Positions 1-5,614 of a stretch of 5,614 nt of DNA are shown in pieces. A program made the position numbers and the translations under genes. The notes under the pieces were generated by a model. It was not told where the DNA came from. It saw nothing but the letters and a program-made list of their open reading frames with translations, and did no database searches. The stretch covers positions 1 to 5,614 of the forward strand of contig JAISKR010000240.1 in NCBI GenBank assembly GCA_031260845.1. Reading direction: 5' to 3'. Every line of letters starts with the position of its first letter. Position 1 is the stretch's first letter. This DNA is from Bacteroidales bacterium. GTDB taxonomy: Bacteria; Bacteroidota; Bacteroidia; Bacteroidales; UBA4181.

Positions 1-72
1 ATCAAAACAATTCAACATTTCCCCAAATACTTGGGAAACATTTCCTGAAACGTTTTTTATATCTGATACCAT
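1..72 (-). CDS. Partial hypothetical protein, N-terminal 24 residues, runs off left edge
   Basis: Reading leftward from an ATG at 72-70, 24 codons stay open to the window edge, beginning MVSDIKNVSGNV and continuing SQVFGEMLNCFD. The bases just before the ATG read AAGG, too close for an ideal ribosome site, but the A-rich leader is normal for Bacteroidetes. A promoter-like -7 box (TATGTTTG) lies at 124-117, placing a likely transcription start about 40 nt upstream of the ATG. Together these support a real leftward gene. No family is recognised from so few residues, and no signal peptide is visible. A later ATG at 18-16 in the same frame is a possible alternative start. Confidence is limited by the short visible length. 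Confidence 0.42.
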   Translation of the reverse strand, partial: MVSDIKNVSGNVSQVFGEMLNCFD

Positions 73-116
73 CCTTACGAAATCTTTATTTAGTTTAACT
101 TTTTAAAAAGAAAGTG

Positions 117-150
117 CAAACATAAGCATAATTTTGATAGGTTGTTCAAA
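117..150 (-). promoter_or_regulatory. Bacteroidetes-type promoter for the leftward gene at the left edge
   Basis: On the minus strand TATGTTTG (124-117) matches the Bacteroidetes -7 consensus TAnnTTTG exactly. A TTTG at 150-147 could serve as the -33 element; the 22-nt spacing is slightly longer than usual. Transcription would begin near 110 and run toward the ATG at 72. The match is seen in the sequence; promoter activity is inferred. Confidence 0.45.
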
Positions 151-176
151 AAAAGTAAAAATAATTGTGAATGGTG

Positions 177-208
177 AAAAGGACAAAAGGATAAAAGGAT
201 AAAAGGAC
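177..208. repeat. Four tandem copies of an 8-bp repeat, AAAAGGAY
   Basis: Four head-to-tail octamers, AAAAGGAC, AAAAGGAT, AAAAGGAT and AAAAGGAC, fill this stretch without interruption. They lie between the rlmB stop and the left-edge promoter, outside any gene. Octamer tracts of this kind can change copy number by slipped-strand replication. No function is evident. Confidence 0.85.
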
Positions 209-216
209 AATGAATC

Positions 217-282
217 ACCACTGTATAACTATATATAACAATCTATAACCACTGTATAACCTGTATTTACAACTGAATAACA
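217..282. repeat. Direct repeats around ACTGTATAAC
   Basis: A 13-bp sequence, ACCACTGTATAAC, occurs exactly at 217-229 and again at 249-261. A degenerate third copy, CTGAATAAC, is at 274-282, and shorter TATAAC-type matches lie between (near 235-239 and 245-250). The region sits directly downstream of the rlmB stop codon. I see no hairpin followed by a T-run here, so it does not look like a classic rho-independent terminator. The 73-291 interval otherwise contains only AT-rich sequence and the promoter at 117-150. Confidence 0.75.
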
Positions 283-291
283 ATCGAATCC

Positions 292-1038
292 TTATTGGTT
301 GACTCTTGCCATTTCAAACAGCAGCACTGCGGCGGCGGCTGACACATTGAGCGAAGATATTTTCCCGTGCAGGGGAATTTTCACCAACAAATCGGCTATT
401 CTGAGGTATTCAGGCTCTATGCCGGTATCCTCGGCGCCAAGCAACAGGGCAGCCGGGCATGATAAGTCCGCCTCATAGTATGCCGTAGCGGCTTTTTCGG
501 TGGCGGCGACAATTTTCAATCCGCTGTTGCGCAAAAACAGCATAGACGCTTTCAGGTTGTCTGTGCGGCAAACAGCCAGATGGTTCAACGCGCCTGCCGA
601 CGTTTTCACGGCGTCGGGGGTAATCATTGCCGTGCCTTTGGTGGAAAGCAGCAGCGCGTGTGCGCCGGCACATTCAGCCGAGCGTGCAATGGCGCCAATG
701 TTGCGCGTGTCGGTGATGCCGTCGCAAATGACGATGAAGGGGTTGACGCCTTGCTCAAAAAGCGCAGGAATTAAATTTTCCAAACGTGCATATTCCACCG
801 GCGACACGAAAGCAATCACACCCTGATGGTTTTTATGCGTCATCCTGTCCAATTTTTCGGCAGGCACCATTTGAACCGGAATATCATGCAGGCGCAACGT
901 AGCAGACAGTTTTCTAACGCCGTCGCCGTCAAGTCCCCTGCGCAACAGCACTTTGCTGATTTCGCGACCGGCTTCAACGGCTTCCATCACCGGATGCAAG
1001 CCGAAAATCATTTGTAAGGGTGTTTTATTATTTATCAT
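292..1038 (-). CDS. rlmB: 23S rRNA (guanosine-2'-O-)-methyltransferase RlmB, SPOUT/TrmH family
   Basis: Predicted to transfer a methyl group from S-adenosylmethionine to the 2'-OH of a guanosine in the 23S rRNA peptidyl-transferase region (G2251 in E. coli numbering) in the cytoplasm. The 248-residue length matches RlmB (E. coli about 243). The N-terminal part (about 10-78) is the L30e-like substrate-binding domain, with FGLHPVMEA near its start and a conserved NHQGVIA at 70-76. The SPOUT catalytic domain follows with all three signature motifs: motif 1, DTRNIGAIAR at 110-119, with the expected catalytic Arg; motif 2, LLLGAEDTGI at 198-207; and motif 3, IPLHGKISSLNVSAAAA at 221-237, forming the trefoil knot that binds SAM. 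The ATG lies 2 bp after the stop of the upstream lipoprotein gene (TGA-TA-ATG), so translation is probably coupled. A tRNA-modifying TrmH relative is possible, but the N-terminal domain favours RlmB. Confidence 0.9.
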   Translation of the reverse strand: MINNKTPLQMIFGLHPVMEAVEAGREISKVLLRRGLDGDGVRKLSATLRLHDIPVQMVPAEKLDRMTHKNHQGVIAFVSPVEYARLENLIPALFEQGVNPFIVICDGITDTRNIGAIARSAECAGAHALLLSTKGTAMITPDAVKTSAGALNHLAVCRTDNLKASMLFLRNSGLKIVAATEKAATAYYEADLSCPAALLLGAEDTGIEPEYLRIADLLVKIPLHGKISSLNVSAAAAVLLFEMARVNQ

Positions 1039-1040
1039 TA

Positions 1041-2357
1041 TCAGTCTATTTCGCTAAGGCTAAATACTCTACCCTTCCGCCAACTGTCGATAGCGCGCGC
1101 CCAATAGGTTGTCTGCGGGTCGCCGCGGCGCAGCACAAAATGGTCGTCGCTGTAAGGGCTGTCTTTTCTGTCGAAGGTGAATGTCACCGAATTGTTTTGA
1201 TGCTCGCGCGTGTATTCCCATGTTTCCGAATCGGAACTTTTCAGCACATTGTTGGGCAAGCCATATACCATATATACCACGCCGCGGTCGGTTTTCCAGC
1301 CTTCTTTCACGTCGGTGAAATACTGGTTGGCGTATCCCATACGGGTATAAAACACGCGAATCAGCATCCGTGCCTTGTCGGTGCTGCCGGTGGCAGCCAG
1401 CCAGAAATTATCCATCATTTTTTTGGGATTTCCCGCTTCCGTCAACTTTTGATATTCGGAATTGTTCACCAAATAACTGATGGGTTCCACCAACTTGGCG
1501 GTACGGTTTTCTTTCGGGAAAGCCGCGCCGAAATTCATCAGCAGCAAGCCGTCCTGACGCATGGTGTCTGTCTGAATCAGGTACAGTCCTTCGTATCCGA
1601 ACATGAAATTGGTGGTGGGGCTGTACGCCTGCACCCACACCGAATCGGCTTTGAATTTCAACGCTTCTGCGGAAGCGGATGACAACGGCGAGGTGGCTAT
1701 GGCGCCCGGCGCTGCCATATACTTGATAAAAATGCTGTCAACAGGTCGCCGTTGGTAGATAATCCTGAAAATTTCGTTTTCGTTAATCATATTATCCAAT
1801 TTTGGCGAGCCGTTGAGGGCTATCACCCTGAAATTTTGTCCGGAAAATTCGTTGGTTTTGTTCACCGTGATAAACTTGCGGATGGTGTTGCGCCTGAATA
1901 CGTCTGTCATCTGCACCGACAACATATAGCGGCGCCCTTGCACGGCAGGGAATGTGATGGGAAAAACGACGGATTTCTGCGTCTTTTTTATTTGCAGTAT
2001 ATTGAAGAAAGTGGCGCTGTCGGTGACGATTTTATTGTTTTCGGTTTCGGTGCAGTCGTACAGTTCGTAATGTATCTTCACTTCCGCTTTGGGAACCCGC
2101 TCTTCGTTGGCTTCGTTCACAATCAATTCATTTGTATTCAGCGAGATAAACATTTGCGATTCTGTTTCCGACAAATGAAAAACCCCGATATTCGGGTGCA
2201 ATGACGTGGACGCCGGATTGTACAATATCGGTTTATTGACTTTCAGAACGTTCTTTTTCCGCGAATTGCAACCGGACAGGATGGCAGCAGCCAAGCATAT
2301 CAACAGACAATTGACGGCTAACCCAAAAATATGATGCTGAAATTTTATCTTTTGCAT
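1041..2357 (-). CDS. GWxTD domain-containing lipoprotein
   Basis: A 438-residue predicted envelope lipoprotein. The N-terminus has basic residues, a hydrophobic stretch (about 11-28) and a lipobox ILSGC with the lipidated Cys at 30, giving a signal peptidase II cleavage site. Residues about 55-165 are rich in beta-strand-like sequence, and a second conserved-looking block spans about 175-290. The C-terminal part contains the signature GWKTD at 353-357, followed by RGVVYMVYGLP and an aromatic segment ETWEY, as expected for the GWxTD domain common in Bacteroidetes lipoproteins. Molecular function of the family is unknown; no catalytic site is apparent. The start ATG lies 18 bp after the sufB stop and no strong Shine-Dalgarno is seen (A-rich leader). 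The stop is 2 bp from rlmB, so the gene is probably in one transcript with both neighbours. Family assignment is firm from the motif; the role is not known. Confidence 0.88.
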   Translation of the reverse strand: MQKIKFQHHIFGLAVNCLLICLAAAILSGCNSRKKNVLKVNKPILYNPASTSLHPNIGVFHLSETESQMFISLNTNELIVNEANEERVPKAEVKIHYELYDCTETENNKIVTDSATFFNILQIKKTQKSVVFPITFPAVQGRRYMLSVQMTDVFRRNTIRKFITVNKTNEFSGQNFRVIALNGSPKLDNMINENEIFRIIYQRRPVDSIFIKYMAAPGAIATSPLSSASAEALKFKADSVWVQAYSPTTNFMFGYEGLYLIQTDTMRQDGLLLMNFGAAFPKENRTAKLVEPISYLVNNSEYQKLTEAGNPKKMMDNFWLAATGSTDKARMLIRVFYTRMGYANQYFTDVKEGWKTDRGVVYMVYGLPNNVLKSSDSETWEYTREHQNNSVTFTFDRKDSPYSDDHFVLRRGDPQTTYWARAIDSWRKGRVFSLSEID

Positions 2358-2375
2358 GATGAAACGTATTGATTT

Positions 2376-3824
2376 TTATCCCACACTTCCTTCTAAATTA
2401 AGCGACAACAGTTTTTGGGCTTCCACCGCAAATTCCATCGGCAGTTTGTTGATTACCTCGCGGGCGTAGCCGTTCACAATCAGTCCAACGGCGTCTTCTA
2501 CTGAAATGCCGCGCTGCTGGCAGTAGAACAGATGGTCATCGCTGATTTTCGAGGTGGTAGCCTCGTGTTCCACAATGGCTGATGCGTTAGCCACTTCCAT
2601 GTAAGGAAAGGTGTGCGCACCGCATTGGTCGCCGAGCAACAGGGAATCGCATTTTGAGAAATTGCGTACATTTTCGGCGCGTTCGTGTACTTTTACCAAA
2701 CCGCGATAACTATTTTGGCTGCGCCCGGCGGAAATGCCTTTGGAAATGATGCGGCTGCGGGTGTTTTTGCCGATATGTATCATTTTGGTGCCGGTATCCG
2801 CCTGTTGCAAATTGTTGGTGAGCGCTACCGAGAAAAATTCGCCGCTGGAATGGTCGCCCTGCAACACGCAACTGGGGTATTTCCACGTGATGGCAGAGCC
2901 GGTTTCCACTTGTGTCCACGATATTTTGGCATGGTCGCCCTTGCAAACGCCCCGTTTGGTGACAAAGTTGAAGATACCGCCTTTGCCTTCCCTGTCGCCC
3001 GGATACCAGTTTTGCACGGTGGAATATTTCACTTCGGCGTTTTTCATCACCACAATTTCCACGATAGCGGCGTGAAGTTGGTTTTCGTCGCGCTGTGGGG
3101 CGGTGCAGCCTTCGAGGTACGACACGTAAGCGCCTTCGTCGGCTATCAGCAGCGTTCGCTCAAACTGTCCGGTGTTTGCCGCATTGATGCGAAAATAGGT
3201 GGACAATTCCATCGGGCAATGTACGCCTTTGGGAATGTAGCAAAACGAGCCGTCGCTGAAAACGGCTGAGTTGAGCGCCGCAAAATAATTATCGCTCGGC
3301 GGAACCACCGTTCCCATGTATTGCCGCACTAAATCGGGATGCTCGCGCACCGCTTCGCTGAACGAACAGAAAATGACGCCGTGTTTTGCCAGTTCTTCGC
3401 GGAAAGTAGTCTTTACCGACACGCTGTCCATAACGGCGTCCACGGCTACGCCTGCCAAAAGTTTCTGTTCTTCCAGCGGAATACCCAATTTTTCAAATGT
3501 TCTGCGAAGTTCCGGGTCCACTTCGTCTATGCTTTCCAATACAGGGCGCTGCTTGGGCGCTGCATAATAGATGATATCCTGATAGTCTATTTCAGGAATG
3601 GTAAGATGCGCCCATTGCGGCATCTTCATCTTCTGCCACCTGCGAAATGCCTCTAAACGGAACTTCAACATAAACTCAGGCTCGCCTTTCTTCTGCGAAA
3701 TAAGACGAACAACGTCTTCATTCAGCCCTTTGGGTATCGTTTCCGTTTCTATATCGGTCACAAACCCGTGTTCATACTCGCTGTGAGTTACCTTTTTTAA
3801 TATGTCGTCCTGCTCGTTACTCAT
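2376..3824 (-). CDS. sufB: Fe-S cluster assembly scaffold protein SufB
   Basis: The SufB subunit of the SufBC2D scaffold, which builds iron-sulfur clusters from sulfur delivered by the SufS cysteine desulfurase and passes them to apoproteins in the cytosol. The protein has 482 residues from the ATG at 3824, a normal full length. Family landmarks (ATG numbering) are [15 protein letters not shown] near 200-214, the EGCTAP segment with Cys240, RDENQLHAA near 245-253, KCDSLLLG with Cys392, QCGAHTFPY at 400-408, EHEATTS at 419-425, and the C-terminal [13 protein letters not shown]. By spacing to the Glu-His-Glu triplet, Cys392 matches the cluster-forming Cys405 of E. coli SufB, and Cys240 the sulfur-accepting Cys254. 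The frame extends one codon upstream to a TTG at 3827, but ATG is the better start. Normally sufC and sufD sit next to this gene; here a GWxTD lipoprotein follows instead. A -7 box lies 24 bp upstream of the start. Confidence 0.96.
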   Translation of the reverse strand: MSNEQDDILKKVTHSEYEHGFVTDIETETIPKGLNEDVVRLISQKKGEPEFMLKFRLEAFRRWQKMKMPQWAHLTIPEIDYQDIIYYAAPKQRPVLESIDEVDPELRRTFEKLGIPLEEQKLLAGVAVDAVMDSVSVKTTFREELAKHGVIFCSFSEAVREHPDLVRQYMGTVVPPSDNYFAALNSAVFSDGSFCYIPKGVHCPMELSTYFRINAANTGQFERTLLIADEGAYVSYLEGCTAPQRDENQLHAAIVEIVVMKNAEVKYSTVQNWYPGDREGKGGIFNFVTKRGVCKGDHAKISWTQVETGSAITWKYPSCVLQGDHSSGEFFSVALTNNLQQADTGTKMIHIGKNTRSRIISKGISAGRSQNSYRGLVKVHERAENVRNFSKCDSLLLGDQCGAHTFPYMEVANASAIVEHEATTSKISDDHLFYCQQRGISVEDAVGLIVNGYAREVINKLPMEFAVEAQKLLSLNLEGSVG

Positions 3825-3848
3825 CAAAAAACCTTAAATTCGACACGT

Positions 3849-3856
3849 CAAAGGTA
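3849..3856 (-). promoter_or_regulatory. Probable -7 promoter box for sufB
   Basis: On the minus strand TACCTTTG matches TAnnTTTG exactly and ends 24 bp before the sufB ATG, implying a leader of about 18 nt. No clean TTTG -33 element occurs at 19-22 nt spacing; a T-rich run (3877-3871) occupies that place. This is the likely promoter for the sufB-lipoprotein-rlmB block, since no exact TAnnTTTG match was noticed in the short gaps inside it. Confidence 0.5.
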
Positions 3857-3926
3857 GATTATTTTGAGCCAAAAAAATAATTATTGACATGAAAAAATGA
3901 AAATTCCTGTCTTTGCACACCTAATT

Positions 3927-4124
3927 TTAACGGAAATCAACCTGATGACGGGCAAAATGTCGTCCCTGCCCGAAAACGGCAAGACCATTGCCTGCCGCTT
4001 GAACTTTATTCTCAGCCTTCGATAATCTATCAGCTAACGCTATTTTGCACACATCACTAAGATTGTTGAATAAAATCGAATAAGTATCGACAATATTCCT
4101 TTCTGTATAGGTCATTGTTGCCAT
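3927..4124 (-). pseudogene. Truncated or chimeric antitoxin-like protein, orphan (65 residues)
   Basis: A 65-residue open frame from ATG 4124. Residues 1-40 (MATMTYTERNIVDTY, then a helix-rich ILFNNLSDVCKIALADRLSKAE segment) resemble the N-termini of small Bacteroidales antitoxins encoded just before PIN-domain toxins. Those proteins usually continue for about 70-90 residues with an acidic C-terminal arm (a Ser-Phe-Gly-Ala-Phe type motif and an EEII-type helix) that binds the toxin. Here residues 41-65 (from KVQAAGNGLAVF on) lack that arm, and the DNA becomes clearly less AT-rich from about 4005 leftward. I did not find the arm in the other two frames. No PIN toxin follows; the next leftward gene is sufB. 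A well-spaced promoter lies just upstream. I infer a 3'-truncated remnant of a toxin-antitoxin module; a short functional DNA-binding or orphan antitoxin cannot be excluded. The family resemblance is from memory of the N-terminal pattern, not a search. Confidence 0.5.
3949..3997. other. Two adjacent GC-rich inverted repeats
   Basis: CGGGCA (3949-3954) pairs perfectly with TGCCCG (3967-3972) around a 12-nt loop. GGCAA (3978-3982) pairs with TTGCC (3988-3992) around a 5-nt loop. They lie inside the anomalous 3' half of the antitoxin-like frame. Read leftward, the second hairpin is followed only by GTTTTC, a weak terminator at best. Function is unknown. Confidence 0.4.
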
Positions 4125-4142
4125 AACTTTTTATTTGTGCTG

Positions 4143-4173
4143 CACAGATACATCTTTTTCTCCAATTAACAAA
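4143..4173 (-). promoter_or_regulatory. Promoter of the antitoxin-like gene
   Basis: On the minus strand TTTG at 4173-4170 (-33) is separated by exactly 19 nt from TATCTGTG at 4150-4143, one mismatch from TAnnTTTG. This spacing is typical for Bacteroidetes sigma-ABfr promoters. Transcription would start about 12 nt before the ATG at 4124. It suggests the truncated gene may still be transcribed. Confidence 0.5.
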
Positions 4174-4190
4174 TCAAAATTTAAACACTC

Positions 4191-4278
4191 ATCTAAAAAG
4201 GTCTAAAACGTCTTAAAATTAGTCAAAATGTCGCATGATGCAAATATTTAAGGTCAAAGAGTTATTTCATTGGTCAAA
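4191..4278. repeat. Phased 10-bp A-tract repeats and GGTCAAA direct repeats (operator candidate)
   Basis: Four contiguous decamers, ATCTAAAAAG (4191), GTCTAAAACG (4201), TCTTAAAATT (4211) and AGTCAAAATG (4221), repeat a GTC/TCT plus A-tract pattern once per helical turn. GGTCAAA then recurs at 4252-4258 and 4272-4278, exactly 20 bp apart. The set ends about 17 bp before the -33 element of the araC-type gene. Phased A-tracts can bend DNA, and AraC-family proteins typically bind direct repeats on one DNA face, so an autoregulatory operator is a reasonable inference. A short palindrome, GCATGATGC, lies at 4233-4241 among the repeats. Confidence 0.5.
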
Positions 4279-4294
4279 AATACGTTTTTACGAA

Positions 4295-4323
4295 TTGTTT
4301 TTCAATAAATAATCCTATATTTG
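4295..4323 (+). promoter_or_regulatory. Promoter of the araC-type regulator gene
   Basis: TATATTTG at 4316-4323 is an exact TAnnTTTG match, with TTG at 4295-4297 as the -33 element at 18-nt spacing. The box ends only 14 bp before the ATG at 4338, so the mRNA leader would be about 7-8 nt, nearly leaderless. The A-rich AGAAAAAATAATC leader has no Shine-Dalgarno. Confidence 0.65.
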
Positions 4324-4337
4324 CAGAAAAAATAATC

Positions 4338-5198
4338 ATGCAAAAGAAAATATTACCCTTCAATTGGCGTCCTGAGTTGGAAAACAGGGCAGGCATTGAT
4401 TCCATTGACAATGATTTTATTTTGTTCGATAACCCCATTATTACAGACGTCTTCGATTATCCGTTCAAGGTGGACGTTACGACTGCCATCATCTGCATCA
4501 AGGGAACGACGCGCGGGGCAATCAATCTCAAACCTTTTACCACCCAAGCGCCTTGCCTTGTTATCGTTCTCGCTGACCAAATCTTGCAGTACGAGCATTT
4601 CAGCGAAGATTTTTCAGGTCTTTTTATTGTTATGTCGAAGCGATTTGGCGACAGTTTGAATCTTCGCGAGCAGTTTCCGCTTGCCCTTTCTGTCCGCGCT
4701 AATCCATGTATTCCGCTGAATGACGAAGAGTTGGAAGCGATGCTCAGTTACTATGCGATGATGAAACAAACAGTGCGAATAAAAAATAACCCCCGCCGTT
4801 TGGAAATCGCCAAACACCTGACCTTGGCAATGTTTTACGGATTGGGTTACGAGCATCACAAGCCTCTCGATACTGAACAAAAATCGAAACAGGGAATCTT
4901 GGTGGATAATTTTCTGAAACACGTGCAGGCGCACTACAAAGAACAGCGCGACATCGGATTTTATGCCGATAAACTGTGCCTTACGCCCAAACATTTGTCG
5001 AAAGTGATGAAGGAAAACAGCGGCAAATCGGCGGGCGAATGGATTGACGACTATGTGATTCTGGAAGCCAAAGCCCTTCTCAAATCCACCAATATGACGA
5101 TTCAACAAATCAGCGATGAACTGAATTTTCCTTCGCAATCGTTTTTCGGGAAATATTTTAAGCGAAATACGGGTATGTCACCGAAAACGTATCGGTAG
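4338..5198 (+). CDS. AraC-family transcriptional regulator
   Basis: A 286-residue cytoplasmic DNA-binding regulator. The C-terminal domain (about 187-286) has the two helix-turn-helix units of the AraC/XylS family. The first is around 205-226, including IGFYADKLCLTPKHLSKVMK, followed by the linker helix GEWIDDYVILEAKALL. The second is around 254-275, MTIQQISDELNFPSQSFFGKYF, followed by the characteristic RNTGMSPKTYR end. The N-terminal part (about 1-175) has the beta-rich then helical pattern of Bacteroidetes AraC proteins with a cupin-like sensing domain; the ligand is unknown. It has no transmembrane segment, so it is not a hybrid two-component protein. The gene stands alone with its own promoter, reads away from the antitoxin-like gene and converges on the carbohydrate-binding gene. 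The repeats upstream suggest autoregulation. The family call is firm; its targets cannot be told from this window. Confidence 0.93.
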   Translation: MQKKILPFNWRPELENRAGIDSIDNDFILFDNPIITDVFDYPFKVDVTTAIICIKGTTRGAINLKPFTTQAPCLVIVLADQILQYEHFSEDFSGLFIVMSKRFGDSLNLREQFPLALSVRANPCIPLNDEELEAMLSYYAMMKQTVRIKNNPRRLEIAKHLTLAMFYGLGYEHHKPLDTEQKSKQGILVDNFLKHVQAHYKEQRDIGFYADKLCLTPKHLSKVMKENSGKSAGEWIDDYVILEAKALLKSTNMTIQQISDELNFPSQSFFGKYFKRNTGMSPKTYR

Positions 5199-5247
5199 AA
5201 CTATCTTTAAACCACGATTTTGACAAAATTAAGAAGATTTCACAAAA

Positions 5248-5614
5248 CTATTTCACCGTAAGTGATTTGCCCGTTCCGCCGGAATAAGTTCCGCCGACGT
5301 TGTAACCGTTCACGGTGGCGCCGCCGCTAATCGTGCCGCCGCTGTAAAACGAATAGGAACTGCCTTTCACAAATTGGGGCGATGACAGCAGCAATGTGAA
5401 CGAACTGCCGCCGCCCATTCCACCCTGACCGCCTGTTCCGCCTGTGGCTGCGGGTACTTGATAGAGCAATATCCAATCTGTCGCATTTTTTACGCCAAGT
5501 TGCGTGGACGCCGCCACCGACAGACTGATATATCCTTGCGTTGAGCCTGACGATGGACCGCCCATGCTTTGCGAGCCAACGCCAATCACCGTTCCGCCTT
5601 TGATTAAGAAGGTA
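5248..5614 (-). CDS. C-terminal fragment of a Gly/Ser-rich carbohydrate-binding (DUF4353/Cthe_2159-like) protein, 5' end off window
   Basis: The last 121 residues of a protein whose beginning lies beyond the right edge; the frame stays open to 5614 (TFLIKGGTVIGVG at its visible start). Features are GGTVIGVGS followed by GGPSSGSTQGY, a predicted beta segment WILLYQVPAA, a Gly run TGGTGGQGGMGGG at about 58-70, then LLLSSPQFVKGSSYSFYSGG and TISGGATVNG, ending GGTYSGGTGKSLTVK. This pattern, with SSP-x-hydrophobic-x-KG-x-x-Y-x-x-Y-x-GG near the end, resembles the C-terminus of Bacteroidetes and clostridial carbohydrate-binding proteins related to Cthe_2159, a secreted calcium-dependent polygalacturonate-binding beta-helix. 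If so, the whole protein would be exported and probably surface-exposed; signal peptide and beta-helix lie outside the window. A GTG at 5589 is in frame but is almost certainly internal. The gene converges with the araC-type gene; the 49-bp gap (5199-5247) has no convincing terminator. A generic Gly-rich repeat protein is the alternative. Confidence 0.65.
   Translation of the reverse strand, partial: TFLIKGGTVIGVGSQSMGGPSSGSTQGYISLSVAASTQLGVKNATDWILLYQVPAATGGTGGQGGMGGGSSFTLLLSSPQFVKGSSYSFYSGGTISGGATVNGYNVGGTYSGGTGKSLTVK

Noticed and set aside
14..51. Direct repeat AACATTTCC (14-22, 37-45) and palindrome GGAAACATTTCC (34-45), operator- or terminator-like
   Set aside because: They lie within the probable left-edge coding region and are explained by repeated Gly-Asn-Val-like codons; no T-run follows a stable stem.
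177..282. CRISPR-like array
   Set aside because: Repeats are 8-13 bp, without regular 25-40 bp spacers, and no cas gene is near.
1020..1682. 220-codon plus-strand open frame across the lipoprotein gene
   Set aside because: Antisense shadow of the GWxTD gene; no recognisable motif and it overlaps the rlmB junction.
2685..3269. 194-codon plus-strand open frame inside sufB
   Set aside because: Lies opposite highly conserved SufB motifs, so the coding constraint belongs to the minus strand.
3825..3827. TTG codon one triplet upstream of the sufB ATG as an alternative start
   Set aside because: The ATG directly follows, is the stronger start codon, and the extra residue matches nothing known; sufB was placed at 3824.
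4614..5138. 174-codon open frame antisense to the araC-type gene
   Set aside because: It is a composition shadow: rich in His, Phe and Arg, no family pattern, and fully covered by a firm AraC-family gene on the other strand.
5199..5247. Bidirectional terminator between the convergent genes
   Set aside because: Only a weak ATTTTG/CAAAAT inverted repeat with a one-base centre is present; no GC stem with a T-run.

Overview
The window looks like chromosomal DNA of a Bacteroidota member, most likely order Bacteroidales. Three things point there: several promoter-like sites with the Bacteroidetes -7 box TAnnTTTG, a lipoprotein with a GWxTD domain, and protein sequence styles (SufB, RlmB, AraC-type regulator, Gly/Ser-rich carbohydrate-binding protein) typical of that group. 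Genes are moderately GC-rich; the intergenic regions are strongly AT-rich.

Layout from left to right. Positions 1-72 (minus) appear to be the first 24 codons of a gene leaving the left edge, with a promoter-like site at 117-150. Positions 73-291 hold no gene but carry two families of short direct repeats. Next comes a leftward three-gene block: sufB (2376-3824), a GWxTD-domain lipoprotein (1041-2357) and the 23S rRNA 2'-O-methyltransferase rlmB (292-1038). Their gaps are 18 bp and 2 bp, and a -7 box lies upstream of sufB. Positions 3927-4124 (minus) encode a 65-residue protein whose first 40 residues resemble small Bacteroidales antitoxins of PIN-toxin pairs. Its second half looks foreign and no toxin gene follows. 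The 4125-4337 intergenic region carries two divergent promoters and a ladder of 10-bp A-tract/GTC repeats. An AraC-family regulator gene (4338-5198, plus) follows. It converges on the C-terminal end of a Gly/Ser-rich secreted-type carbohydrate-binding protein (5248-5614, minus) that runs off the right edge.

Functionally, the leftward block combines iron-sulfur cluster assembly, an envelope lipoprotein and rRNA modification; these look co-transcribed rather than parts of one pathway. SufB would need SufC and SufD, which are not next to it, although suf genes are often adjacent. The AraC regulator has its own promoter and operator-like repeats. Its target cannot be seen. No complete novel system is evident. 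The most unusual spots are the truncated orphan antitoxin with a good promoter, the phased repeats ahead of the araC-type gene, and the separation of sufB from its usual partners.
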